In this document: in pieces, positions 7,044 to 13,559 of the stretch
How positions within the stretch are numbered: position 1 is the stretch's first letter
Layout: every line of letters starts with the position of its first letter
Origin: Bacillota bacterium
Lineage (GTDB): Bacteria; Bacillota; Clostridia; Monoglobales; Firm-18
DNA length: 32,060 bases
Assembly: GCA_022706765.1 (NCBI GenBank)
Contig: JAKJBX010000018.1
Coordinates: 1 to 32,060, forward strand
Direction: 5' to 3'
The notes under the pieces: model-generated
What the model was told of the DNA's origin: nothing
Databases searched by the model: none
What the model saw: only the letters and a program-made list of their open reading frames with translations
Translations under genes and position numbers: made by a program

Positions 7044-7415
7044 CCGGATGATTTCATCAAAAAATCAAAAAAATTCCATGATTATTATTTGCGATATTGA
7101 CGATAATAAGTTATGGATACGCAAGACGTCAATGACGCCCTTCGTATTCTAAGCAATCAATCGGCAAGTGTTGGGGGGATGGTTTAAGATGATCAGCATT
7201 ATCTATGAACCTGTTATGATACGAGCAGTTATTGTCTGACAAGAAATTGGAAGCAACTGACAAAGTATTATCCGCAGCATTGCTGTTATCAGCCTTGTGA
7301 TAGGGCTGCGCAAGAAATAGCGTCACAAAGGCAGGAGCCGTTATGGTTCCTGCTTTTATATTCCGGTTAACTTGTTGGCCGGCATATAAAAATATCATCG
7401 AAAGGGGACAAATTC
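7044..7415 (+). other. 370-base spacer with hairpins upstream of the SPL-family gene
   Basis: No credible gene is seen. TTGTGA (7295-7300) can pair with TCACAA (7323-7328), and this overlaps the 5' side of the terminator-like hairpin at 7327-7357, so the two structures could exclude each other as in an attenuator. A 16-codon frame starting at 7190 (MISIIYEPVMIRAVIV) has only a distant G-rich site. This could be the leader of the next gene or an unrecognised small RNA. Confidence 0.35.
7327..7357 (+). terminator. terminator-like hairpin before the SPL-family gene
   Basis: GCAGGAGCC (7331-7339) pairs with GGTTCCTGC (7345-7353) with one G-U pair, followed by TTTT. No gene ends just before it; it sits 59 nt ahead of the next start codon. 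Confidence 0.6.
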
Positions 7416-8411
7416 ATGTTTCCTGATCAAGTATTTTATGAAGCGGCGGCGCTGGATTACGAACTGGGAAAACAATTGAAACAAAAATTTTCTGACCTGC
7501 CGTGGACGGAAATCATAAGCCACAACAATATTCCGGTGCTGCGGGAAAACCCGAACTCGGCATTTCCGAAGATGAAGCGGCACCTCATCATCGGCGTGCG
7601 CAAGACGCACAAATACGTGCCGAACCACAAGGTGTCAGACTTTTTGGTGCCGTATACCTCGTCGGGATGCAGCGCAATGTGCCTGTATTGCTATCTGGTG
7701 TGCAACTATAATAAATGCGCCTACCTGCGGCTGTTCGTCAATCGGGAGCAGATGCTGGGGAAAATCGTCCGCACGGCAAAGGCGGCGCAGGATGACCTGA
7801 CCTTTGAAATCGGCAGCAACAGCGACCTTGTGCTGGAAAACACCGTCACCAACAACCTGCCGTGGACAATTGAGGGTTTCGGCAGCCAGCCCAAGGGTTT
7901 TTTGACCTTTCCCACCAAGTTTGACATGGTGGCGCCGATTTTGCCGCTTGACCATGGCGGGCGTACCATCGTGCGGATGAGCGTTAACCCTGAGTTTGTA
8001 ATCAAGAAAACGGAGTTTGGCACCTCGCCGCTGGAAAACAGGGTGCGCGCCATCAACGACCTGTGCGAGGCGGGTTACAAGACCGGACTGCTGATTGCGC
8101 CGGTGGTGCTGACGGACAGCTGGCAGGTGCACTATGCGGGACTGATCGATACCTTGGCGGACACTCTCTCGGCAAAGGCGAAAAAGACGATGTTCATCGA
8201 AATCATCTTTATGACATACAGCTTTGTCCACCGTGCGATCAATAACGAAGCCTTCCCGAATGCGACCGAGCTTTATGACAAGGCGCTGATGACGGGCAGG
8301 GGCAGGGGAAAATACTGCTATCGTGACCCTGTCCGGGCACAGGGCGAGCAGTTCTTACGCAGCCAGATTGCGGCAAAACTCGGCAATATGCCGATACTGT
8401 ATGTGGTGTAA
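7416..8411 (+). CDS. spore photoproduct lyase family radical SAM protein
   Basis: A 331-residue protein matching the SPL family in length and layout. The radical SAM cluster motif CxxxCxxC is at residues 85-92 (SGCSAMCLYCYL). In Bacillus SPL this enzyme repairs the UV thymine dimer of spore DNA with a 4Fe-4S cluster and SAM. The Cys that donates hydrogen in B. subtilis SPL (Cys141, in a FEASCTSD context) aligns, from memory, with Ser134 here (FEIGSNSDLV), so this may belong to a related subgroup with another job. The cluster is followed by an unusual Cys/Asn stretch CNYNKC (residues 96-101). The start follows GAAAGGGG at about 9 nt. Other spore genes lie within 7 kb, which supports a spore role. 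Confidence 0.82.
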   Translation: MFPDQVFYEAAALDYELGKQLKQKFSDLPWTEIISHNNIPVLRENPNSAFPKMKRHLIIGVRKTHKYVPNHKVSDFLVPYTSSGCSAMCLYCYLVCNYNKCAYLRLFVNREQMLGKIVRTAKAAQDDLTFEIGSNSDLVLENTVTNNLPWTIEGFGSQPKGFLTFPTKFDMVAPILPLDHGGRTIVRMSVNPEFVIKKTEFGTSPLENRVRAINDLCEAGYKTGLLIAPVVLTDSWQVHYAGLIDTLADTLSAKAKKTMFIEIIFMTYSFVHRAINNEAFPNATELYDKALMTGRGRGKYCYRDPVRAQGEQFLRSQIAAKLGNMPILYVV

Positions 8412-8433
8412 AGATATTAAATGACGGCGTATC

Positions 8434-8603
8434 GTCCAAAAATGCGCTGTCTTCTTCGACCGTCTCGTCAGGGTCACGGTTGGTGAGGATTGTATTGACG
8501 TTGCCGCTGCCGTCCAAGATGCCGAATTCACAGTCATAATTGGTATGCATCGGCGGCAGGTTCTCACCTGGAACAGCGTCATCATATGCCGATAACATGA
8601 ACA
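8434..8603 (-). pseudogene. fragment of the polymorphic toxin core (third copy)
   Basis: About 170 bases nearly identical to 9599-9768 and 12078-12230. On the minus strand it reads DDAVPGENLPPMHTNYDCEF and on through ILDGSGN.. to EEDSAFLD, the end of the MuF-like domain, then stops matching. It lacks both the N-terminal part and any toxin tip. Its left border lies 23 nt past the stop codon of the SPL-family gene. One zinc-ligand-like Cys of the other copies (TNCDC) is Tyr here, consistent with decay. Confidence 0.8.
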
Positions 8604-8616
8604 TCTCCCGTGAAAA

Positions 8617-8973
8617 TTAGATTTCACGATTATTTTTCAAAGCATTTATATAATTATTAATATCGCTTTCTGTCAACTCTCTATCATCCTCATCTAAGTC
8701 TTCCAATCTGTTTAGGACACTGGCAATTGAATCGCAATGAGTATCATCATATGTAAATAATTCTGTAAACCAAATTGTATTAACCCAATCAATTAAACGC
8801 TCAATCGTAATTTGTCTGCTCTTATAAGTGTTCAAAAGATTAATAACATCTGAAGTGTATATTACAATTGGATTATCAATTTTTACTGCAAGCAAATTTC
8901 CACCTAACTTATCGCTAAGCTCTTTTTTTGAAATTTGTAAATCTCTGAAATTCATTAAATAATCATTGTACAT
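8617..8973 (-). CDS. probable immunity protein for toxin cassette 2
   Basis: A 118-residue, acidic, AT-rich gene read directly after the orphan toxin tip at 8990-9772, 16 nt downstream, with a strong ribosome site AGGGAGGTG. Its C-terminal half (LIDWVNTIWFTELF, then an Asp/Glu-rich helix to NNYINALKNN) has the look of small cytoplasmic immunity proteins found behind polymorphic toxins. I do not recognise a named family. Position, size, charge and base composition are the evidence; the protein would bind and block the tip encoded just upstream. Confidence 0.7.
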   Translation of the reverse strand: MYNDYLMNFRDLQISKKELSDKLGGNLLAVKIDNPIVIYTSDVINLLNTYKSRQITIERLIDWVNTIWFTELFTYDDTHCDSIASVLNRLEDLDEDDRELTESDINNYINALKNNREI

Positions 8974-8989
8974 CTTGTTTTACACCTCC

Positions 8990-9772
8990 CTATTTTTCTT
9001 TAATATGAACCAGATTGCCTGCCGGATCAAATGTTTCCTTAAAAACCCTTATGGTATTGCCTCTTGGGTCAATCTCCTTGTAATATATTGCTTTTGACCC
9101 AGGGACATTGCCAGGCTTCATCATCTTTGCCATATAGTTTCCATTTCCCATTTGTTCAACAGAAAAATCAGTATAACTATTTGAACCGCCTTTGAAGAAA
9201 TCCTTTGCTTTTGATTGAATGTTCGACGGCAAATTATCAATAGATTTTAGAGCATCTGCTTTATTCCCAGCGTTTAGAACACTCTTCCCCGCGCTCTGGG
9301 CAACATCATCAGCAGCTTTCCCCGCGCCCTGGGCGACATCGTCGGTATATTTTCCAACACCCTGTGCAGCCTCTTTGACAACTTTTCTTGCATCATTCAC
9401 CGTGTCGACCGCTTTTACCGTCTTTGCGGCCAGCTTGCCGGCAGTGGCGGCGGAACCTATCAGCGGTATTATGGCTGCGCCGGAAAGCGCCGCATTCAAA
9501 TAGTCTCCACGCGTCAAATATATCAACGCATTGACGCCGTCAAACACCTCGCCGAAGACAGGGAACAGCCCTGCTATGTCAAAGACCGTTTGGAGCTTGT
9601 CCAAAAATGCGCTGTCTTCTTCGCCCGTCTCGTCAGGGTCACGGTTGGTGAGGATTGTATTGACGTTGCCGCTGCCGTCCAAGATGCTGAATTCACAGTC
9701 ACAATTGGTATGCATCGGCGGCAGGTTCTCACCCGGCACAGCGTCATCATATGCCGATAACATGAACATCAT
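8990..9772 (-). CDS. 5'-truncated polymorphic toxin (orphan toxin cassette 2)
   Basis: From about residue 7 (DDAVPGENLPPMHTNCDCEF) to the pre-toxin segment (FDIAGLFPVFGEVFDGVNAL.. and following) this is nearly identical to residues 206-354 of the full-length toxin at 11472-12842. It then diverges into its own tip, about 90 residues ending NTIRVFKETFDPAGNLVHIKEK, with the segment MMKPGNVPGSKAIYYKEIDP seen in other secreted-toxin tips. The N-terminal ~200 residues of the delivery domain are missing; in-frame Met codons at 9772, 9769 and 9763 exist but none has a ribosome site, and upstream sequence is antisense to a broken gene. It is probably silent unless recombined into the complete gene. 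An immunity gene follows. The toxic activity of the tip is unknown. Confidence 0.75.
   Translation of the reverse strand: MMFMLSAYDDAVPGENLPPMHTNCDCEFSILDGSGNVNTILTNRDPDETGEEDSAFLDKLQTVFDIAGLFPVFGEVFDGVNALIYLTRGDYLNAALSGAAIIPLIGSAATAGKLAAKTVKAVDTVNDARKVVKEAAQGVGKYTDDVAQGAGKAADDVAQSAGKSVLNAGNKADALKSIDNLPSNIQSKAKDFFKGGSNSYTDFSVEQMGNGNYMAKMMKPGNVPGSKAIYYKEIDPRGNTIRVFKETFDPAGNLVHIKEK
9306..9768. repeat. toxin core repeat, copy 2
   Basis: About 460 bases almost identical to 11785-12230 (the same minus-strand reading), covering the end of the MuF-like domain and the pre-toxin segment. The stretch is long enough to serve as homology for recombination between the orphan and the full-length toxin gene. 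Confidence 0.85.
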
Positions 9773-9968
9773 TGCGGACAATGAGGAAAAGCTGACTATA
9801 CTGTTGACAGGCAAAGAAAAAGATTTATTCCTCGATTTTGTCAACGCTCAAGGCAGTGTCGATGCCATAACCGCAATTGAAAACTTCATTATCGGCTTCC
9901 GGCTTGGCGCCAAAATCGGCATTGAGGTTATGGCTGGGGAGGATTGCGTACTGAAAGATATCGTTTAA
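9762..9968 (+). pseudogene. 3' fragment of a DUF6809-type gene
   Basis: The plus-strand frame from 9762 (MNIIADNEEKLTILLTGKEK and on to LKDIV) matches the second half of the 94-residue protein at 29467-29751: both share LL, FL, FI-GF-LGA and an E/D-x-M ending. The first ~45 residues are absent, replaced by the antisense of the toxin core, and no ribosome site precedes the ATG. It marks a breakpoint where a toxin cassette landed in, or was joined to, an older gene. Confidence 0.65.
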
Positions 9969-9974
9969 CATGTC

Positions 9975-10009
9975 ATGACCACAAGCCCCAAAATTGGGCT
10001 TGTGGTCAT
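9975..10009. terminator. strong hairpin between the fragment and immunity gene 3
   Basis: A perfect 14-bp stem, ATGACCACAAGCCC (9975-9988) with its complement at 9996-10009. It separates convergent readings (9762-9968 plus, 10019-10348 minus). There is no clear T run, so it may act through stem strength alone. Confidence 0.6.
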
Positions 10010-10018
10010 TGAAGTCAC

Positions 10019-10348
10019 TTATCTTGACGAACTCAATACTTTATCCAATATACTAAAGTTATGTTGTATGTTTTTAGGTATCATGCTATCAAATCCATAA
10101 AAGATTTTATCGCTTGTAAATTTGTCAAGATATTCAAATTTCTCACCTGTCCAAATTTTTAACGCAAATGTTCCTGTTTCGTATTCAAGCATTACCTTAT
10201 TGCGTCCATAGATTTGCATTTGAATTTCAAATGCATCTACAGGAATTTGTATTTTTCTTTCACCTAATATCACAATATTGTTCTTCCATGTATTAACTAA
10301 CATATCCTTTAATAAACTCAAATTGCTAATGCCTTCGTTACTTAACAT
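10019..10348 (-). CDS. probable immunity protein for toxin cassette 3
   Basis: A 109-residue AT-rich gene beginning MLSNEGISNLSLLKDMLVNT and rich in beta-strand-like segments. The ATG at 10348 follows GAGGGAGG at 9 nt and overlaps the 3' end of toxin fragment 3 by 11 nt, the coupling typical of toxin-immunity pairs. Longer in-frame readings start inside the toxin tip and lack a ribosome site. The family is not recognised; the role is inferred from position. Its intactness beside a toxin that has lost its start suggests that immunity is being kept. Confidence 0.7.
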   Translation of the reverse strand: MLSNEGISNLSLLKDMLVNTWKNNIVILGERKIQIPVDAFEIQMQIYGRNKVMLEYETGTFALKIWTGEKFEYLDKFTSDKIFYGFDSMIPKNIQHNFSILDKVLSSSR

Positions 10349-10784
10349 ACCAAAAACCTCCCTCAAAGAATAAATCTGCCTCGGTCTTACCAAGCGTTGT
10401 TTTAATAAATTCCCATTCTTGTGCTAATGCCCCTACCCTATGTTCAAGTGGATTATGAGAGAACCTAATTGCTTTCCCACTTGAGATAGCATCATTTAGG
10501 ATTGGTTTATTGAAATAGTCGAACATCTCCGCATCTGTAAGATTGTATTTTTGTTTCACTACATTCCAGTCATTCCCCATATCAAAATACGAAGTATCCC
10601 CTGCGCGTTTAGTGTAAGAAGTCGCATCGTCGGCATATTTCCCCAATGTTAAGGAATTAGAACTCGGATTTTTTACTGAACTATTTCGAATGGCATTATA
10701 ATCATCAATCGGAACTTTGCCGCCGACCTTGCCATCAATGACTTTCAGCTTACTCCCCGTGCCCTCAGGTGGAGGTTGAAAGGG
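10338..10784 (-). pseudogene. toxin tip fragment (orphan cassette 3)
   Basis: An open minus-strand frame without start codon, bounded upstream by TAA at 10785-10787. It begins PFQPPPEGTGSKLKVIDGKV and continues GGKVPIDDYNAIRNSS, a linker seen before tips in many polymorphic toxins of Firmicutes. It then reads LTLGKYADDATSYTKRAGDT and the tip YFDMGNDWNVVKQKYNLTDA, ending EGGFWYVK. Compared with my memory of the family, the part between GKY and the tip is shortened, as if joined to a GKYADD like that of the other toxins here. The delivery domain is absent. It pairs with the immunity gene that overlaps its end. The enzymatic activity is unknown. Confidence 0.7.
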
Positions 10785-10841
10785 TTATAGTAACGGGATT
10801 TTTAATCCGTATCTTTTCAAAAATTATATCACAGAAATACC

Positions 10842-10873
10842 AAAAACGCCATAGGATTATTCCTCAATGGCGT
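10842..10873 (-). terminator. minus-strand terminator after the IS110 remnant
   Basis: On the minus strand ACGCCAT pairs with ATGGCGT (10867-10873 with 10846-10852), followed by TTTTT (10846-10842). It overlaps the end of the transposase fragment. Confidence 0.65.
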
Positions 10874-11063
10874 ATGGGCGGTATTCTGTTTTGCTTTTCA
10901 TCATGCCATAAACAATGTTGACCAATCTGCGCATAATACAGACCAATGCTTGCGATTTTGTTTTGCCCTCACTGATTTTACGGCAGAAATACTCGTAAAA
11001 TACAGGGTTGTTGGGCTTTTTGTTATGCACACAGACCATGGACACGGCGAGGAAGTAAAACAA
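10857..11063 (-). pseudogene. C-terminal remnant of an IS110-family transposase
   Basis: The 68 residues LFYFLAVSMVCVHNKKPNNP to the end at MMKSKTEYRPYAIEE match the last part of IS110-type transposases (Transposase_20 end, with NP-x-FY-x-Y, EGKTKSQALVCIMRRLVNIV). The N-terminal DEDD domain and most of the second domain are missing; the frame hits a stop just upstream, next to the long hairpin at 11077-11116. It lies between cassettes 1 and 3 and shows that insertion elements have shaped the array. Confidence 0.82.
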
Positions 11064-11076
11064 GCCGTGAAGTTAT

Positions 11077-11116
11077 GTCAAGTCAAAAGCCCGAATTCTC
11101 GGGCTTTTGACTTGAC
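11077..11116. terminator. long perfect hairpin after immunity gene 1
   Basis: An 18-bp perfect stem (11077-11094 with 11099-11116) around a 4-nt loop, containing AAAAGCCCGA / TCGGGCTTTT. It starts 6 nt past the immunity gene stop on the minus strand. Without a clear T run outside the stem, its direction is uncertain. Confidence 0.7.
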
Positions 11117-11122
11117 AATTAT

Positions 11123-11470
11123 TTAAACTACAGTATTTAAAGCCTTTTTGCATTTTTCTCCCAAATAGGATATTAAATAAGTCCTTTCTTTAAAAAGATA
11201 TGTGAGACTCTCAAAAACACTTAAATAAACAACTTCATCGGCATACTTATCATCAAGTTCCAAAAGTGTTTCAAGAAAATCAAAAATAATAAGATATTCT
11301 TGTTTATAATCTTTTAAAATACACTCAGCCAGATATGGAGTAAGTACATCTCCATATACTGTATGAGAACCAGTATCATCACCTTCTTGCCAGTTAACTT
11401 CGTCTAAATATTTTTCACGCAAATTTGGTAATTTATTAACAAGCATTTTGTTTAATTCTGCACTAATCAT
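11123..11470 (-). CDS. immunity protein for toxin 1 (DUF7674-like)
   Basis: A 115-residue acidic protein directly after the full-length toxin, with a single base between the toxin stop and this ATG. It reads LPNLREKYLDEVNWQEGDDT then HTVYGDVLTPYLAECILKDY, a pattern I associate with small Imm proteins of the DUF7674 type. A helical, hydrophobic-acidic C-terminal part (FDFLETLLELDDKYADEVVY) follows. It should bind the toxin 1 tip in the producing cell and prevent self-poisoning. Low GC compared with the core genes, as is usual for such pairs. Confidence 0.8.
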   Translation of the reverse strand: MISAELNKMLVNKLPNLREKYLDEVNWQEGDDTGSHTVYGDVLTPYLAECILKDYKQEYLIIFDFLETLLELDDKYADEVVYLSVFESLTYLFKERTYLISYLGEKCKKALNTVV

Positions 11471-11471
11471 A

Positions 11472-12842
11472 TCACTTTCCTCCTAAAGCATTTCTAAGAT
11501 CATCAAGTAAACTTTTTGCAATGTTTAAATCACTTTGGCTTAGATTTTGCTTATTTATTATATTTTCAAGATTGGTTACCCTTTCGGTAGCTTTCAGGAT
11601 GTGAGATTTCCCTCCCACGAGTTCACCAGTTGACAACTCATGCCGAACAGCATCCGCTAATCCACCGTCACCAGTTGTTGCGCCTGGTCTATAAATTTCA
11701 TTCACGGCGTTTTTTAATTTATCATTTTGTACAGCATTCAATAACTCATCTCTTTTAGCAACCTTCCCCGCACCCTCAATAACATCATCAACAGCTTTAC
11801 CCGCGCCCTGGGCGACATCGTCGGCATATTTTCCAACACCCTGTGCAGCCTCTTTGACAACTTTTCTTGCATCATTCACCTTGTCGACCGCTTTTACCGT
11901 CTTTGCGGTCAGCTTGCCGGCAGTGGCGGCGGAACCTATCAGCGGTATTATGGCTGCGCCGGAAAGCGCCGCATTCAAATAGTCTCCACGCGCCAAATAT
12001 ATCAACGCATTGACGCCGTCAAACACCTCGCCGAAGACAGGGAACAGCCCTGCTATGTCAAAGACCGTTTGGAGCTTGTCCAAAAATGCGCTGTCTTCTT
12101 CGCCCGTCTCGTCAGGGTCACGGTTGGTGAGGATTGCATTGACGTTGCCGCTGCCGTCCAAAATGCCGATTTCACAGTCGCAATTGGTATGCATCGGCGG
12201 CAGGTTCTCACCTGGCACAGCGTCGTCAATGGCGAATATTTCCCCGTCCAAAGCGTCACAAGCCCCGCAGTTTTCGTCATGGGTGATAAACACATAGCGT
12301 TCGCAGCCCATTTCCTGATACTGTAATAATAGCATGTATTCACCGAGCTGTCTATACCCCGATTCCACCAGGTTTTCCAGCGAAACGGTCTTTTTGTCAA
12401 TCAGGGCATGTGCGAGACTGATGAGCGTAACCGGCAGGTCGCCTCTGATGATGCCATTGGTCACCTCCTTCATGACCTGTGTCATCGTGCTTTCCATTGC
12501 CGCATGCTTTTGCTTTTCAAGCAGTTGCTTGAATTTATCGGGTATCGGTGCGTCCTGCCATCCGGCGGTGTCATAAAATTTGGCGATGCTGTCTTTGATG
12601 GAAGCTTCCATCACATCATAACGGCTGACCTTGTCCTTTGCGCCAAGCGCCGCCGAATATGCCCCCTGCGATGTGTCGATCAGGGATCTTTCCGCATCGG
12701 TGATCGGCAGCTTTGCTGCGGCGTAATAGCTGCCTTCCGCATCTTGCGGCACATATTTGGTGTAAAAATACGCAATCTCGCTGCCAATCTGCTTTTTGAG
12801 GCGCCCTGCTTCTTGTTCTATTGCGCTGTTGATTTTGCTCAT
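11472..12842 (-). CDS. MuF-type polymorphic toxin (full length, toxin 1)
   Basis: 456 residues. The N-terminal ~225 are a phage-head-morphogenesis-like (MuF / SPP1 gp7) domain: a helical part, then CGACDALDGEIF (C192, C195) and PGENLPPMHTNCDCEI (H218, C221, C223), the Cys/His set conserved at the end of that domain. Residues ~255-310 are a hydrophobic pre-toxin segment (FDIAGLFPVFGEVFDGVNAL, then AALSGAAIIPLIGSAATAG). An Ala/Gly/Lys/Asp-rich linker leads to the tip (~375-456), with NEIYRPGATTGDGGLADAVR and a helical end; I have seen this tip type in other secreted toxins but cannot name its activity. No signal peptide. The ATG at 12842 follows AAAGGAAGGGG. MuF toxins are known mostly from temperate phages; no phage genes are visible here. 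Confidence 0.85.
   Translation of the reverse strand: MSKINSAIEQEAGRLKKQIGSEIAYFYTKYVPQDAEGSYYAAAKLPITDAERSLIDTSQGAYSAALGAKDKVSRYDVMEASIKDSIAKFYDTAGWQDAPIPDKFKQLLEKQKHAAMESTMTQVMKEVTNGIIRGDLPVTLISLAHALIDKKTVSLENLVESGYRQLGEYMLLLQYQEMGCERYVFITHDENCGACDALDGEIFAIDDAVPGENLPPMHTNCDCEIGILDGSGNVNAILTNRDPDETGEEDSAFLDKLQTVFDIAGLFPVFGEVFDGVNALIYLARGDYLNAALSGAAIIPLIGSAATAGKLTAKTVKAVDKVNDARKVVKEAAQGVGKYADDVAQGAGKAVDDVIEGAGKVAKRDELLNAVQNDKLKNAVNEIYRPGATTGDGGLADAVRHELSTGELVGGKSHILKATERVTNLENIINKQNLSQSDLNIAKSLLDDLRNALGGK
11785..12230. repeat. toxin core repeat, copy 1 (in the full-length gene)
   Basis: Near-identical to 9306-9750; about 150 bases of it (12078-12230) also recur at 8434-8586. Sequence conservation ends at the start of the tips and, on the other side, at GACGCTGTGCC of the MuF domain. 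Confidence 0.85.
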
Positions 12843-12920
12843 ATACTGCCCCTTCCTTTGTCCGGATAGCAATACTATATATACCGGACATAGAAGTTGC
12901 CAGTGCAGGATATGGGCATA

Positions 12921-12941
12921 AAAAACGCCTTTGGCGTTTTA
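12921..12941. terminator. hairpin between divergent toxin and sleB genes
   Basis: AAAACGCC (12922-12929) and GGCGTTTT (12933-12940) with a 3-nt loop; A and T runs make it a possible terminator on both strands. Both flanking genes point away from it, so it may be a relic of a lost gene or insulate the two promoters. Confidence 0.55.
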
Positions 12942-13058
12942 GGCTCGTGTCATTATCTTTGCGCTTTGCCGTGCAGTTGATTTTTTGGAATAATAATAAC
13001 AATTTTGCTAAAAATATACGTTGAAAACACATTCGGACAAATTGGAGGAATGGCGTAT

Positions 13059-13544
13059 ATGAAACGATGGAAAATGCTGCTTTTTTGTTGGCTGTTTGTG
13101 GCGGCGTCGCTGACGGCGTCGCTTTGGTCGGGCAGAAGCGCGCAGAATGTGGCAAGCGGTCAGGGTAACTCCGGCGGCTCACAGACCGCTTCCGACACGC
13201 AGTTGCTTGCAAGGTGTGTCAACGGTGAGGCGAGGGGCGAGTCGTACAGCGGTCAGGTAGCGGTTGCGGCGGTCATATTGAACAGGGTCAAGCACCCGTC
13301 CTTTCCCAACACGCTAAGCGGTGTGATTTACCAGCCGGGCGCGTTCACTGCCGTGTCGGACGGGCAGATCAACGTGCCGATCGACGAAAATTCAACGGTC
13401 TATAAAGCGTGCAGGGAAGCAATGAACGGCTCGGACCCGACGGGCGGCGCGATTTATTATTACAACCCCGCCAAAACGACCAACCAGTGGATTTATTCCC
13501 GAAAGGTCATCACCACGATCGGCAAGCACAAATTTGCCATTTAA
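13059..13544 (+). CDS. sleB: spore cortex-lytic enzyme / cell wall hydrolase, SleB type
   Basis: A 161-residue secreted protein: signal peptide or membrane anchor at residues 1-25 (MKRWKMLLFCWLFVAASLTA), a Ser/Gly/Asn-rich linker, then the Hydrolase_2 domain with LLARCVNGEARGESYSGQVA (catalytic Glu), ILNRVKHPSFPNTLSGVIYQ and AIYYYNPAKTTNQWIYSR. SleB is a lytic transglycosylase that breaks spore cortex peptidoglycan on germination. There is no N-terminal peptidoglycan-binding domain, making it shorter than Bacillus SleB. ATG 13059 is chosen because GGAGG (13044-13048) lies 10 nt upstream; ATG 13050 would touch the ribosome site. ypeB follows after 15 nt. A GGAATA at 12987-12992 might be part of a forespore (sigma G) promoter but no good -10 pairs with it. 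Confidence 0.9.
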   Translation: MKRWKMLLFCWLFVAASLTASLWSGRSAQNVASGQGNSGGSQTASDTQLLARCVNGEARGESYSGQVAVAAVILNRVKHPSFPNTLSGVIYQPGAFTAVSDGQINVPIDENSTVYKACREAMNGSDPTGGAIYYYNPAKTTNQWIYSRKVITTIGKHKFAI

Positions 13545-13559
13545 CGCAGGAGGTAGGAA

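Noticed and set aside
7129..7398. 89-codon minus-strand frame in the spacer before the SPL-family gene
   Set aside because: No ribosome site, no family likeness; it crosses both hairpins.
9531..9761. Upstream part of the plus-strand frame ending at 9968
   Set aside because: It is antisense to the toxin core; only the part after 9762 resembles a protein family.
12010..12297. Plus-strand frame repeated in the toxin core copies
   Set aside because: Conserved only because the minus-strand toxin core is repeated; antisense shadow.
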